Part shown: positions 8,494-16,964 of the stretch, in pieces
Layout: every line of letters starts with the position of its first letter
Numbering within the stretch: the stretch's first letter is position 1
From: Bacteroidaceae bacterium
Lineage (GTDB): Bacteria > Bacteroidota > Bacteroidia > Bacteroidales > Bacteroidaceae
Reading direction: 5' to 3'
DNA length: 39,359 bases
Assembly: GCA_900771425.1 (NCBI GenBank)
Contig: CAAGNV010000014.1
Span: 1-39,359, forward strand
The notes under the pieces: model-generated
The model's database searches: none
What the model was told of the DNA's origin: nothing
Seen by the model: the letters and a program-made list of their open reading frames with translations, nothing else
Translations under genes and position numbers: made by a program

Positions 8494-10224
8494 ATGAAGC
8501 AGCGACTTACACATATAAATGGCAGTTACGCACAGGCAGGATTGACATTCAGCCTTGTCTTGCTGACCCTCTTTGCCATGATGGCATGTACAGGCAGCAA
8601 GTATGGAGCGTTGCTGACTGAAACCAGCGACTTGTGCGAGGTCAATCCCGACAGTGCCATGCGCAACCTTGACCGTATGGACTGCGGACATCTGTCGAAG
8701 TATGAGTCAGCATGGCGTAACCTGCTATATGTCAAGGCTCGGTATGCAAAGCAGCATATTGTCAGTGACGACTCGTTGATTCGTTCCTCGTACGACTATT
8801 TCGTCTCACGCCCCGATGCACAGCAGTATCCTCAGTGTATGTACTACATGGGGTGCTATTTCAGTCGCGTTGACAGTGTCCGTCAGGCTGAATCATGTAT
8901 GCTGGCTGCGGCACGTACTGCCGAAAGCCGTAAGGAGTATATGACTGCCTACCTGGCAATGAACAATCTGAGCCGTATGCTTCAGACCACCGACCCGCAG
9001 AGTGCAATACTGTATGCCAAGGGTGCGATAAGAAATTTCAACCACCTGCCTCAGAACCAACCGCCGTCGAATCGTGTGGCCTTGCTCGAGAACCTCGGTC
9101 GATGCCACATGTTTGCCATGCAGATTGACGAATCGGTCGATGCCTATGACAAGGCATTTGCCATAGCACGAACCATAAACGACTCCACCTTCATGGCCGA
9201 TGTGCTGGTGCAGAAGGGCTGGACTTATGTATGTGTTCCTTCGTTCGAGAAGGCACTGGAGTGTGGCGAGGAGGCACTGACATACAGCACTGCTCCGTCG
9301 TCCGGTTTATGCAACCTGCTCTTCCATTGCTACGGCAGCCTGCGCCAGTACGACAAGGCGAAGCAATACCTCTCCGGCATTGACCTTGACAGCAACTACA
9401 GATTCTATACCAAGTATCTGCACATGCTCGGCGATGCCATAGTACGCGGCGACAAGGAGGATGCCTTCATGATGCGCGACTCACTGACATACTACGTGGA
9501 CCGCATCTCATCGCACAACCGTACCACAAGCGGTATTTTCATCAAGGACAACATGATAAAGTCGATGGAGATGGAACTTGCCCATGAACAGCATCAGCGC
9601 ATGGTGCTTGTCAGCGTCATTGTAGTCCTGTTGCTCTTCATCGCTATTATTATAATATATGTGTGGGCACGAGTCCGCCAGCACCGCGACTTGCAGAAGC
9701 TGCAGGCTGTCAATGCTGACTATTCATCAGCCCTGGCGTCATACGTAAGTACATGTAACGACTTGGAACGACTGAAAACCAATGCCGAGGCATTCCGTAG
9801 CCAGAAGGAGACTGAAATCGAGCAACTGCGTCAGCGTCTCACACAGTATGCCGACGCGCCAACCATATCCGAGGCAAGCAGTGAGGAGCGTGATGCCATA
9901 GGCAGCCGGCTTGCAACGTCGCTTCATACATTGGCAGCAAGGGGCGAGATGGCAACGCAGGCGAAACTGGATGAAGCAGTCGTTGTCGTTGAGGCTTCTT
10001 TCCCGTCGTTGGCAAACTTGCTTCGTGAAGCACCTGTCAAGGTGAATGAGCGCGAGACCGTAGTATGCTGCCTCATCCGTCTTTACTTCAGTGCAGGTGA
10101 AATTGCAGTACTTCTGGGCATCACCCCACAGAACCTGACCAATGTGCGTTCGCGCATCAACAAGAAACTTTTTGGTGACTCGACAACCGCAAAGCTTGAT
10201 ATGAGAATCAAGCGATGTCAATGA
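8494..10224 (+). CDS. Membrane-anchored TPR protein with C-terminal HTH, putative transcription regulator (576 aa)
   Basis: This protein has the architecture of a one-piece transmembrane regulator. The N-terminus from ATG 8494 is a lipoprotein-like signal (hydrophobic FSLVLLTLFAMMAC, then TGSKYG). About 330 residues of TPR-like helical repeats follow, for example SAILYAKGAIRNF, DAYDKAFAIARTI and KALECGEEALTY. A strong membrane helix follows at about 370-393 (MVLVSVIVVLLLFIAIIIIY), then a coiled coil (LERLKTNAEAF, EIEQLRQRL). The C-terminal LuxR-like helix-turn-helix is at about 517-560, with FSAGEIAVLLGITPQNLTNV. I infer a periplasmic TPR sensor and a cytoplasmic DNA-binding end. The frame can be extended to a TTG at 8446, but the ATG gives the better signal peptide. 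Target genes are unknown; the TonB-C and outer-membrane protein genes just downstream are candidates. Confidence 0.85.
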   Translation: MKQRLTHINGSYAQAGLTFSLVLLTLFAMMACTGSKYGALLTETSDLCEVNPDSAMRNLDRMDCGHLSKYESAWRNLLYVKARYAKQHIVSDDSLIRSSYDYFVSRPDAQQYPQCMYYMGCYFSRVDSVRQAESCMLAAARTAESRKEYMTAYLAMNNLSRMLQTTDPQSAILYAKGAIRNFNHLPQNQPPSNRVALLENLGRCHMFAMQIDESVDAYDKAFAIARTINDSTFMADVLVQKGWTYVCVPSFEKALECGEEALTYSTAPSSGLCNLLFHCYGSLRQYDKAKQYLSGIDLDSNYRFYTKYLHMLGDAIVRGDKEDAFMMRDSLTYYVDRISSHNRTTSGIFIKDNMIKSMEMELAHEQHQRMVLVSVIVVLLLFIAIIIIYVWARVRQHRDLQKLQAVNADYSSALASYVSTCNDLERLKTNAEAFRSQKETEIEQLRQRLTQYADAPTISEASSEERDAIGSRLATSLHTLAARGEMATQAKLDEAVVVVEASFPSLANLLREAPVKVNERETVVCCLIRLYFSAGEIAVLLGITPQNLTNVRSRINKKLFGDSTTAKLDMRIKRCQ

Positions 10225-10373
10225 GACGGTCCATTTTTCCCCTTTCTCAACTTGAATTTTGAACATAAACCGACGAGAGTGTATAATGTGTAAAATCAGC
10301 CGTAACACATTGTGCACTTTGTCTTTATGTCCGTTTTACGATGCATTTTGCCTTGGTGCATCACTTCATGCCT

Positions 10374-10404
10374 ATTGCCGTTATGCTTTTTTTATATACA
10401 TTTG
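10374..10404 (+). promoter_or_regulatory. Promoter of the TonB-C domain gene
   Basis: TACATTTG at 10397-10404 is a full match to TAnnTTTG. ATTG at 10374-10377 sits 19 bases upstream in the -33 position. The ATG is 46 bases downstream of the -7 box. This makes the downstream gene independent of the regulator gene. Confidence 0.7.
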
Positions 10405-10449
10405 CCGTCGAAATAAATTTAATGTTTAACTCAACATAATTATTACAAC

Positions 10450-10917
10450 ATGAATACCAAGACATTTATTCTCGCAGCATTTATTACAGCGCTGCTGACG
10501 CCATCGGCAATGTACTCGCAAGTAGCAGATACGGACAGCACACATTGTGAGTGGTTTTTTATGCCAGAATTCCCTGGTGGGGATGAAGCTTTGCTGAAGT
10601 TTCTTGAGGACAATATAAGGTACCCAGAGACCGACGCATGTGTACAGGGCAATGTTGTCGTAGATTTTGTGGTGAATGAGGATGGTTCTCTTTCTGACTT
10701 CCGTGTTCGGAAAAGCCTTGCTCCAGAATTCGATAAAGAAGCCCTACGTGTGCTGAAACTTATGCCTAAGTGGAGGCACGGAATGGAAAGGGGTAAATAT
10801 GTCAAGTTCAGATATCGTGTTCCTGTCAAATTCCGGCTTGCTGCTGATTCCAGTACACCCGCAGAAGTCGGTCGTCCCAGTGACACAGAGGCAACACCGC
10901 GAAAAGTCGATAAGTAA
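10450..10917 (+). CDS. Exported TonB C-terminal-domain protein (155 aa)
   Basis: After a signal peptide (about 1-23, ending SAMYSQ) comes a TonB_C domain at about 37-130: MPEFPGGDEALLKFLEDNIRYP, then VQGNVVVDFVVNEDGSLSDFRV, FDKEALRVLKLMPKW and VKFRYRVPVKFRL. The first of these is the characteristic Bacteroidetes TonB-C opening. A true energy transducer would have an N-terminal membrane anchor and a long proline-rich linker; both are missing, so this is a stand-alone TonB-C domain in the periplasm rather than a working TonB. Its role is unknown; such proteins could bind receptor TonB boxes or the cell wall. It has its own promoter. Confidence 0.85.
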   Translation: MNTKTFILAAFITALLTPSAMYSQVADTDSTHCEWFFMPEFPGGDEALLKFLEDNIRYPETDACVQGNVVVDFVVNEDGSLSDFRVRKSLAPEFDKEALRVLKLMPKWRHGMERGKYVKFRYRVPVKFRLAADSSTPAEVGRPSDTEATPRKVDK

Positions 10918-11433
10918 CAAAGCGATAAGTAACCTGCAAGGTCGATTCGTAAAAAGTTGAATTCTATTTGTTTTTATGACATACATACACATCATACAAC
11001 AACAGGTACATCGGCAAGGATGTGGAAGGCGAGGTCCACCCCAACGGGTGTGGGGCTGCCCTCCATTGAACACGAAACTGCTGATTTCGGCCGACAGCCG
11101 TCACCCGCCTCTCGTGTCAGTGTGGCTCACATCCATTCACTCTTTCTATTCGAGACGTATAGGGAGGGCAACTGCTATTCACCCCCTCGCTGGTTCTGCT
11201 TTACGATGTGACAACGTGAGCCCCGAAGCAACCGGCGAGGATTTTTTTATGGCATCGCCGCAATGTACGTTGTAAAGTGGTGACTGTTCACGAATTCGTC
11301 ATGACGGCGACGTGCGGAACAAAAGGCTGTGTTATATGACCTTTGCCATTGATAAACGCTCGTAATTAAACGATTATTTGCTGCTTAATGATTTTTTTTC
11401 TGTCATTTGGCCTTTTGTTTCCTACTTTTTATA
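10918..11433. other. Intergenic region with no recognised gene
   Basis: Short open frames are present, but none has a recognisable product, a convincing start or a good upstream region. A small GC-rich hairpin (CCCCA near 11038 with TGGGG near 11050) and a GCGAGG-T7 stretch near 11236-11247 were the only structures noted. Confidence 0.5.
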
Positions 11434-11441
11434 TATCTTTG
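11434..11441 (+). promoter_or_regulatory. -7 box of the outer-membrane protein gene
   Basis: TATCTTTG matches TAnnTTTG, 40 bases before the ATG at 11481. TTTG at 11414-11417 is a possible -33 element with a short spacer. Confidence 0.65.
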
Positions 11442-11480
11442 CGCACTTAACATGATTTACTAACCCAAAAACATCAAACT

Positions 11481-12302
11481 ATGATTTCAAGAAAATTCTT
11501 CCTCGTAGCAGCAATGGCACTCAGTTCAGCGACTGCAATGGCTCAGACTGACGACATGGGCATATTCGACCACATGTCGGTTGGAGTCGAAATTGGTTCT
11601 ACCGGTTGGGGCGTCGATCTTGGTGCACCGATTGGTAATTACGTGCAGGTACGTGCCGGCATAACCTCTATCCCAGACGTTACGCTCAGCACCGATGTCG
11701 ATCTGCCGATCAGTGCCTCACAGCGCAATGCCTACCAGCAGTACCTTCAGTCGCCGCTTACCCTCAACAACATAGACATCGAGGGTAAAGTGGGAATGAC
11801 CAACGGCAAGTTGCTCATCGACGTATATCCGTTCCGCAAATCCAGTTTCCACATCACTGCCGGAGCATACGTCGGTACATCGAAGGTGCTTAAGGTGAAG
11901 AACACCAGCGGCATCAACGAACTTAAGCTTATTTATGACTTCAACCAGTATGGTGCCGACCTGTACCATACGGGCAAGATTGGTGCCGAGGTGGGCGATT
12001 ACCTGCTCACACCTACCAAGAGCGGTGTTATCGACGCATACGCCAAGATGGCATCGGTGAAACCATACGCCGGCATCGGTTTCGGACGTGCCGTACAGAC
12101 AAAAAGCCGTATAGGCGTGTCGTGCGACCTCGGTGTGATGCTGTGGAACGAACCTGAGTTCTACTGCAACAGTGCCGACGGCTATTTCCGTCTTTCCGAC
12201 GATGCCACGGTCAGCGGCGACAACGGCGGTGCCATCAAGTCGCTCTCTAAACTCTCAGTCTATCCAGTGCTCAACGTGCGCCTCACATATCGCTTGTTCT
12301 GA
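11481..12302 (+). CDS. Outer-membrane beta-barrel-like protein, function unknown (273 aa)
   Basis: No named family is recognised with confidence. An N-terminal signal peptide (about 1-21, ALSSATAMAQ) marks it as exported. The mature part alternates short hydrophobic and polar stretches and glycines as in small beta-barrels: SVGVEIGSTGWGVDLGAPIG, VQVRAGITSIPDV, SSFHITAGAYVGTS, VKPYAGIGFGRAV, RIGVSCDLGVMLW. It ends VYPVLNVRLTYRLF, with a terminal phenylalanine typical of outer-membrane barrels. It has its own promoter and a long perfect stem-loop terminator, so it is a single-gene unit. It resembles the hypothetical porin-like proteins common in Bacteroidales. Confidence 0.75.
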   Translation: MISRKFFLVAAMALSSATAMAQTDDMGIFDHMSVGVEIGSTGWGVDLGAPIGNYVQVRAGITSIPDVTLSTDVDLPISASQRNAYQQYLQSPLTLNNIDIEGKVGMTNGKLLIDVYPFRKSSFHITAGAYVGTSKVLKVKNTSGINELKLIYDFNQYGADLYHTGKIGAEVGDYLLTPTKSGVIDAYAKMASVKPYAGIGFGRAVQTKSRIGVSCDLGVMLWNEPEFYCNSADGYFRLSDDATVSGDNGGAIKSLSKLSVYPVLNVRLTYRLF

Positions 12303-12338
12303 TCACACGTACTGACCAGTCTTAGTACATAGCGCAAC

Positions 12339-12393
12339 AGCCATCAAGCCCCTCCAAGTCCGTATTTCAGGATTTCGGAGGGGCTTGATGGCT
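12339..12393 (+). terminator. Stem-loop terminator after the outer-membrane protein gene
   Basis: There is a perfect 17-bp inverted repeat (12339-12355 with 12377-12393; AGCCATCAAGCCCCTCC and its complement) around a 21-base loop that can itself pair (TCC/GGA). It starts 37 bases after the stop. The following T tract is poor (ATTGTGTT), so termination efficiency is uncertain; it may also serve as a 3'-end stabiliser. Confidence 0.75.
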
Positions 12394-12496
12394 ATTGTGT
12401 TCAGTGGGTTTTATCCGTCTGACGGTTCAAAGGCCCGAGGCGTCGGGTTTTACATGTTTGCGCTTTTTTCGGTTCCTTCGTGGCTCTTCACCAAAC

Positions 12497-12779
12497 TGCA
12501 TATTTATGCATTTTCATCAGTTCCTCGCCACGCATCTGACTCCTGCAAAAAACGCAGCCATATCTTCGGCCAATAAGATTTGGTTCTTCGGGCAATAAGA
12601 TTTGGATCTTATGGCGATAAGATTTGGTTCTTCCGACCCGAAGATTTGGCTGCGTTTTTGCTCTTATCTAACTGCCATGATTATCAGGCTTATACGAAAT
12701 TGCCTTTTAGCCACTGTTCCTGACCCTTTTCGGTCAGGTGTGCGTATGCATAATTATGCATCGGGTGCATATTTATGCA
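12497..12779 (+). repeat. 283-bp dispersed element R1, copy 1
   Basis: This element matches 27095-27377 end to end with no length change. It is bounded by AT palindromes: TGCATATTTATGCA at 12497-12510 and 12766-12779, plus a perfect 16-bp ATGCATAATTATGCAT at 12746-12761. The centre is a long inverted repeat (left arm 12547-12569, right arm 12638-12659; CGCAGCC...CTTCGG against CCGAAG...GGCTGCG, each flanked by an A or T run). It encloses three head-to-tail 22-bp units at 12572, 12594 and 12616, each containing ATAAGATTTGG. The second unit is a perfect small hairpin, ATAAGATTTGGATCTTAT. A further hairpin, CCTGACC/GGTCAGG, lies at 12719-12738. The function is unknown. Copies 1 and 2 both lie downstream of plus-strand genes. 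Confidence 0.9.
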
Positions 12780-12784
12780 ATACT

Positions 12785-12945
12785 TTAGTAGAAAAGTAGT
12801 CAGTAGTCAGTAGTTTAGTAGGATAGATGTAGCTGAATCTGCAATCAGCAAATAAGGAAAGGCAGTCGTGCAGTCAAACTTCTCCTTAACTCCTTAACTC
12901 CCAAACTACTCAACTACTAAGAAAACTGAGCAAGTTGAAAACTTG
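12785..12945 (-). repeat. Dispersed repeat R2, copy B
   Basis: This is the reverse-orientation partner of 1569-1700, with an identical core at 12903-12921 and a near-identical outer end at 12785-12803. It abuts copy 1 of the 283-bp element and ends beside the porZ stop. A small hairpin at 12931-12945 (CAAGTT-GAA-AACTTG) lies at its porZ-proximal end and could act in porZ 3'-end formation. The inner sequence is unrelated to the microsatellite of copy A. Confidence 0.7.
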
Positions 12946-12956
12946 CGAAAGTTGAA

Positions 12957-15287
12957 TTATTTTACAATAAGGAATTTCGATGCTGCGCCGTCGTTGCCTT
13001 CGCTGTCGGCTGCCAAGACGAAGTAGATGCCTGAGGCGGCACGGCTGCCGTCGGAGGTACATCCGTCCCATGTATATGAGCCGCCGATAGATGTGCCTTG
13101 GTGTACGAGTCGGCCTGCGGCATTGACTATCTTCACGTCGGTCTGTGCGGCAAGACCGTTGATGGTTATGTTGCCCGAATACTCTGGGCGTACTGGGTTT
13201 GGATATATGCGTATGTTGCCTGTCTTCAGTTCGGGCATCGGGTCGGTGGCATCGCCACGGTACGACATGAGTCCGAGCGACGTGGCTATATATACCTCGC
13301 CGTTGCTGCCGTCGATGGCTATGTCGAAGATGTCGTCGCTGAGCAGTGGACTGTTCTCGACGGTGAAGTGCTCGATGATTTCGGTGCCGTCGCTGCTGAC
13401 GAGATACACGCCGTTGCCTGTCGTGCCGAACCACTTGCGGTTACCGCCGTCGATGGCTATGCACTTGATTGGCACTTCGTTGAGCAGGTAGTCGGCAAGG
13501 TTGCTGCCGTCGTTACGGGGTACCTTGACTTGTGTCAGGAAGAAGTTGCCGGAGAACACCGTGGCTGGTTCGTAGGTGACGAACGGTCCCTTGTCGGAAC
13601 CTATCCACACGGCGCCGTCGAGGTCTTCGACAATGCAGTTGAGGAGTGTAGGCGCATAACTGGTGCCGTCTTGGTTCTTGAACGACGAGACGAACTTATG
13701 GCTGTCGTCGGATTTCTGGTTGATGGTGCCGTTGGTGTTGATTACGAGGAAACCGGCGAGGTGTCCCTGGCTGGTGCTGCGTCGGCTGTTGATCCATGTC
13801 AGTCCACGACTGTCGAACATGATGTGGTCGAGGGTTGGATAGCCTTTGATTTCAGGGTAATAGTAAGCAGCCCATGTGCCGTCTGCCTTCAGTATGCGCA
13901 CGATGGTGTCGCACTCATTGTTGAGCATCCACAGGTTGCGCTGGCTGTCGAATGCCAGTCCTGTCGTACGCACGTAGTAGTCTGCGTAGGGGCTGCTTGG
14001 CAGGATGGAACGCAGGGGCGACGTACCCAGGGAATAGTTGCGGACGAACTTGTAGTCACGGAATTCGTACAGACCCGAGCATGCTGCACTGGCGAAGTGG
14101 TGGGTAGGGTCGGCTGGGTCCTGAACTATGTCGGTCAGGTTATGATAGTAGTCTGGCGGCATGGCTGCGATGGGACCCTCTTCGTCGAAGTGGCTCCACT
14201 GTCCGCCCTCATACTGCATGAGTGTTCCTTCGCGTGTGACTCCGGGATAAAGGAACGCACCGCCGGCTACGAGCAGGCGGCCGTCGGCCATCTTCAGTTG
14301 ATAGGCATAGTTGCGCCACGGGCCGTCAGGACAGATTGTCTCGCCTGTAATCGATATCTTGCCGTCTGTCATGTCGGCACGGCACAGTCCCTGTGTGGCA
14401 GTGGCAACCCAGTAACTGGTTCCCGACTTGCAGATGTAGTTGATGCCGGTGCCGGTCTGTGTGGTACGGCTGCCGTCAGCACCGATGGTCATCACTTGGC
14501 TACCCATGTATATACACAGTTTGCCATCGACGATGTTCCATCCGCTTATATTATAACTGCCGAGGTTGTCGTACTGGTTGAATGTGTAGTCCTTGATGTC
14601 GTAGAGTGCTGACGAATAACCATATATGTGCTCACCTGCCAGTATGATGCGATTGAAGACGGCATTGCTGAGTCGGGCCCATGAGTTCTTGTCGAGCAGG
14701 TTCGACGTCAGTTTGCCCGCGAACACACCGTCGGCACATGCGGCATAGATAGCTCCGCCGCTGACAACCATGCTCTTCACGCTGTGACCGAACGAATAGA
14801 AGTTTGCCACTACCTTATGACGGACATCCACAGCCACGATGCCTGACCCCGTCGAGATATAAAGCATCGAACCATAGCACGTCACGTCGTTGATGGTCTT
14901 GTCGGCGAGTGTCTTCATCATCAGTTCCGGCATATTATATACTTCGCCGTCAGGCATCAGCAGGTCGATGTTGCCGTCGGCATAGACCACTGCCAGCAGA
15001 TGGTCGGCAGCGCATGGCACGATGTCGGTTATGGTACTGCCGTTCAGCATGTTGGTCTTGTCGTAAGTCTCTACGCTCGTGTCTTCTGGGTCGTAACTGA
15101 ACAGTCGGCCTTCGGCAAGTACAAAGAGCACCTTATCTACCTCGACCACCTTGTCGGCCTTGCGGAACGACGAATAGATGGTCCAGTCGCCGAGGGCTGC
15201 ATGTGCCACCGTCGGCAGCATGAGCAACAGGCACAGCAACACGCCGAAGAATGTTGCCGACTTGTATCTTATGTCATTTATCTTCAT
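12957..15287 (-). CDS. porZ: PorZ-like beta-propeller protein of the type IX secretion system (776 aa)
   Basis: PorZ is a surface component of the type IX secretion attachment complex that works with the PorU sortase to attach cargo to A-LPS. The protein has a signal peptide (1-30, ending TVAHA), then ALGDWTIYSSFRKADKVVEV and many propeller repeats (SYDPEDTSVETYDKTN, WMLNNECDTIVRI, IEDLDGAVWIGSDKGPF-type). It ends in a type A C-terminal sorting domain at about 695-776 (IYPNPVRPEYSGNITINGL, VKIVNAAGRLV, GIYFVL, KFLIVK). A propeller domain plus its own sorting domain is the PorZ plan. It lies last in a run of same-strand genes. The main alternative is another two-component-propeller T9SS cargo. 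Confidence 0.85.
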   Translation of the reverse strand: MKINDIRYKSATFFGVLLCLLLMLPTVAHAALGDWTIYSSFRKADKVVEVDKVLFVLAEGRLFSYDPEDTSVETYDKTNMLNGSTITDIVPCAADHLLAVVYADGNIDLLMPDGEVYNMPELMMKTLADKTINDVTCYGSMLYISTGSGIVAVDVRHKVVANFYSFGHSVKSMVVSGGAIYAACADGVFAGKLTSNLLDKNSWARLSNAVFNRIILAGEHIYGYSSALYDIKDYTFNQYDNLGSYNISGWNIVDGKLCIYMGSQVMTIGADGSRTTQTGTGINYICKSGTSYWVATATQGLCRADMTDGKISITGETICPDGPWRNYAYQLKMADGRLLVAGGAFLYPGVTREGTLMQYEGGQWSHFDEEGPIAAMPPDYYHNLTDIVQDPADPTHHFASAACSGLYEFRDYKFVRNYSLGTSPLRSILPSSPYADYYVRTTGLAFDSQRNLWMLNNECDTIVRILKADGTWAAYYYPEIKGYPTLDHIMFDSRGLTWINSRRSTSQGHLAGFLVINTNGTINQKSDDSHKFVSSFKNQDGTSYAPTLLNCIVEDLDGAVWIGSDKGPFVTYEPATVFSGNFFLTQVKVPRNDGSNLADYLLNEVPIKCIAIDGGNRKWFGTTGNGVYLVSSDGTEIIEHFTVENSPLLSDDIFDIAIDGSNGEVYIATSLGLMSYRGDATDPMPELKTGNIRIYPNPVRPEYSGNITINGLAAQTDVKIVNAAGRLVHQGTSIGGSYTWDGCTSDGSRAASGIYFVLAADSEGNDGAASKFLIVK

Positions 15288-15332
15288 AGTTTTGGAGTTT
15301 ATGATTGACGGGTGTCGCCGTGAAGCGATGAA

Positions 15333-15911
15333 TCAGAAGTTGTTTACGTTGATTGCCATTCCTGTAGGGGTAGCGTTGTAGTAGATGCGGTAGTTGTAGA
15401 GTCCGCGCGGCTTGTCGAACTTGCAGTCATCGGGCTTCTCAATTATCCAACCGAAATTGTTGAGGTCATAGGTGATGCCGCACGACTTGCAGTTGACCGT
15501 TCCGTTGTCGCGCAGTGTCAGGCGGATGGACTTGCGGTCGCAGTTAGGGCATCCGAGGTCGTATGCCACGAGGTCGAAACCACCGTTCATGTTTGGAGTC
15601 GAACTGGTACCGACGATGAGTCCGCCCAGCCCGTATTCAAACTCCTTGTAGCCTATCTGCGACAGTGGATACGTGGTCTCGCCCTGGGTGTTGGCAATGA
15701 TGATCTTGCCGGTTATGGGACGTATGGTGACGAACTGTCCGGGATTGCCGACTGCGTTCATGAGTTCGGTCGATACGGCTGTCTCGTAATAGAACCGGAC
15801 AGGGTATTTGGTCGAATAGCGGTTGGTGGTCAGGTCGTCCTTGTCGCACGAAGTGAGCAGGCAGAGCACGGCGATGACGAGTGTTGCGAACAATTCATGA
15901 GTCTTATGCAT
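15333..15911 (-). CDS. Lipoprotein with a Rieske-like Cys4 motif (192 aa)
   Basis: Starts at ATG 15911, giving a short lipoprotein signal with lipobox LLTSC (Cys22). The open frame extends upstream to 16013 inside the aldo/keto reductase gene, but that part is out of frame with it and unlikely to be used. The C-terminal half has DLGCPNCDRK (C121, C124) and, about 17 residues on, NCKSCGITYDLNNFGW (C141, C144). The spacing and the second block resemble a Rieske domain (CxH...CPxHGxxFDLxG), but both histidine positions are cysteine. It could hold zinc or a different iron centre. It sits 45 bases upstream of porZ and 34 bases downstream of the reductase gene. Function unknown. Confidence 0.8.
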   Translation of the reverse strand: MHKTHELFATLVIAVLCLLTSCDKDDLTTNRYSTKYPVRFYYETAVSTELMNAVGNPGQFVTIRPITGKIIIANTQGETTYPLSQIGYKEFEYGLGGLIVGTSSTPNMNGGFDLVAYDLGCPNCDRKSIRLTLRDNGTVNCKSCGITYDLNNFGWIIEKPDDCKFDKPRGLYNYRIYYNATPTGMAINVNNF

Positions 15912-15945
15912 AGCGAATCGGAGTTTCTTGTGTGATGCGTTACCG

Positions 15946-16929
15946 TTAAAAGTACAATGACGGATTATCGATAATCTTGTCAATTTGGTCGATTTCATCG
16001 GAAGAAAAGGCAAGATTTCTCAGGGTGTCGAGGTTGTCGTCGAGTTGACGGACTGACGATGTACCGATGATGCACGACGTGACACGGCTGTCGTTGAGCA
16101 CCCATGCCAGTGCCATCTGTGCAAGCGACTGATGTCGGTTTTTGGCGATTTCATCGAGTTTTTTGGCTGCTTCGACGCGCTCTTCGGTAACGTCCTTGAC
16201 CTTGAGAAAGCCTGATAGACGTGATGCACGGCTGCCGTCGGGGATGCCATTCAGGTACTTGCCGGTGAGCAGTCCCTGTGCCAACGGCGAGAAGCAGATG
16301 ATGCCGCTGCCGTTGTCGGCTGCCAACTGGAAGTTCGCACGCTTAGCCTTCGGGTCAAACATCGAACAGCGATACTGGCTGAGCAGGCACGGCACGTGCG
16401 CTTCCCTGAGGATGTCGTATGCTTGCTGCTGTTGTTCTGGTGGGTATTTCGAAATGCCGACATATAGGGCCTTGCCTTGGCGGACAAGGTCAATGAGTGC
16501 CTGCATGGTCTCTTCGACGGGGGTTACACGGTCATAGACGTGTGAATAGAATATGTCGAAGTAGTCAAGGCCGGTGCGACGCAGGCTTTGGTCGCATGAG
16601 GCAATGATGTTTTTGCGTGATGAACCAGTGCCATAGACACCTGGCCACATGTCATGGCCTGCCTTGCTCGATATGAACAGTTCATCGCGGTGCGAAGCAA
16701 GATGTGTGCGCAGTATCTTGCCGAAATTGGTCTCGGCACTGCCTGGAGGCGGTCCGTAGTTGTTGGCAAGGTCGAAGTGACAGATGCCAGCGTCGAAAGC
16801 ATAGAGTATCATGTCGGTGGCGGTGTCGAACGAATCGACGTCACCGAAGTTATGCCATAGTCCAAGCGAGAGGACCGGCAACTGGATGCCTGAGCGGCCG
16901 CTGTATTTGTAAATCATATATCTTGACAT
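15946..16929 (-). CDS. yghZ: Aldo/keto reductase, YghZ-type (327 aa)
   Basis: NADPH-dependent reductase of small aldehydes; the closest family I recognise is the E. coli YghZ L-glyceraldehyde 3-phosphate reductase group. The tetrad is visible as D53 and Y58 (HFDLANNYGPPPGSAETN), K89 (ISSKAGHDMWPG) and H130 (DIFYSHVYD). The cofactor end shows VTSCIIGTSSVRQLDDNL. The length and the PLAQGLLTGKYLNGIP block fit the group. The first ATG at 16929 gives four extra residues compared with the ATG at 16917; either is possible. It lies 35 bases after argH and is probably co-transcribed with it, with no obvious metabolic link. Confidence 0.93.
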   Translation of the reverse strand: MSRYMIYKYSGRSGIQLPVLSLGLWHNFGDVDSFDTATDMILYAFDAGICHFDLANNYGPPPGSAETNFGKILRTHLASHRDELFISSKAGHDMWPGVYGTGSSRKNIIASCDQSLRRTGLDYFDIFYSHVYDRVTPVEETMQALIDLVRQGKALYVGISKYPPEQQQQAYDILREAHVPCLLSQYRCSMFDPKAKRANFQLAADNGSGIICFSPLAQGLLTGKYLNGIPDGSRASRLSGFLKVKDVTEERVEAAKKLDEIAKNRHQSLAQMALAWVLNDSRVTSCIIGTSSVRQLDDNLDTLRNLAFSSDEIDQIDKIIDNPSLYF

Positions 16930-16964
16930 CGGGAAATGCCGATGGAGTGGTGACTGAACAGGAC

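Noticed and set aside
9739..10317. 192-codon minus-strand frame
   Set aside because: It is antisense to the HTH end of the regulator gene and has no family features.
10957..11275. Two overlapping plus-strand frames of 84 and 99 codons
   Set aside because: Neither has a recognisable product, a promoter at a sensible distance or a clear start, and they overlap in different frames.
12547..12659. CRISPR array
   Set aside because: The repeats adjoin each other with no spacers and are only three units long.
13098..14612. 504-codon open frame on the plus strand
   Set aside because: It lies wholly antisense to porZ, shows no family features and is a by-product of porZ codon usage.
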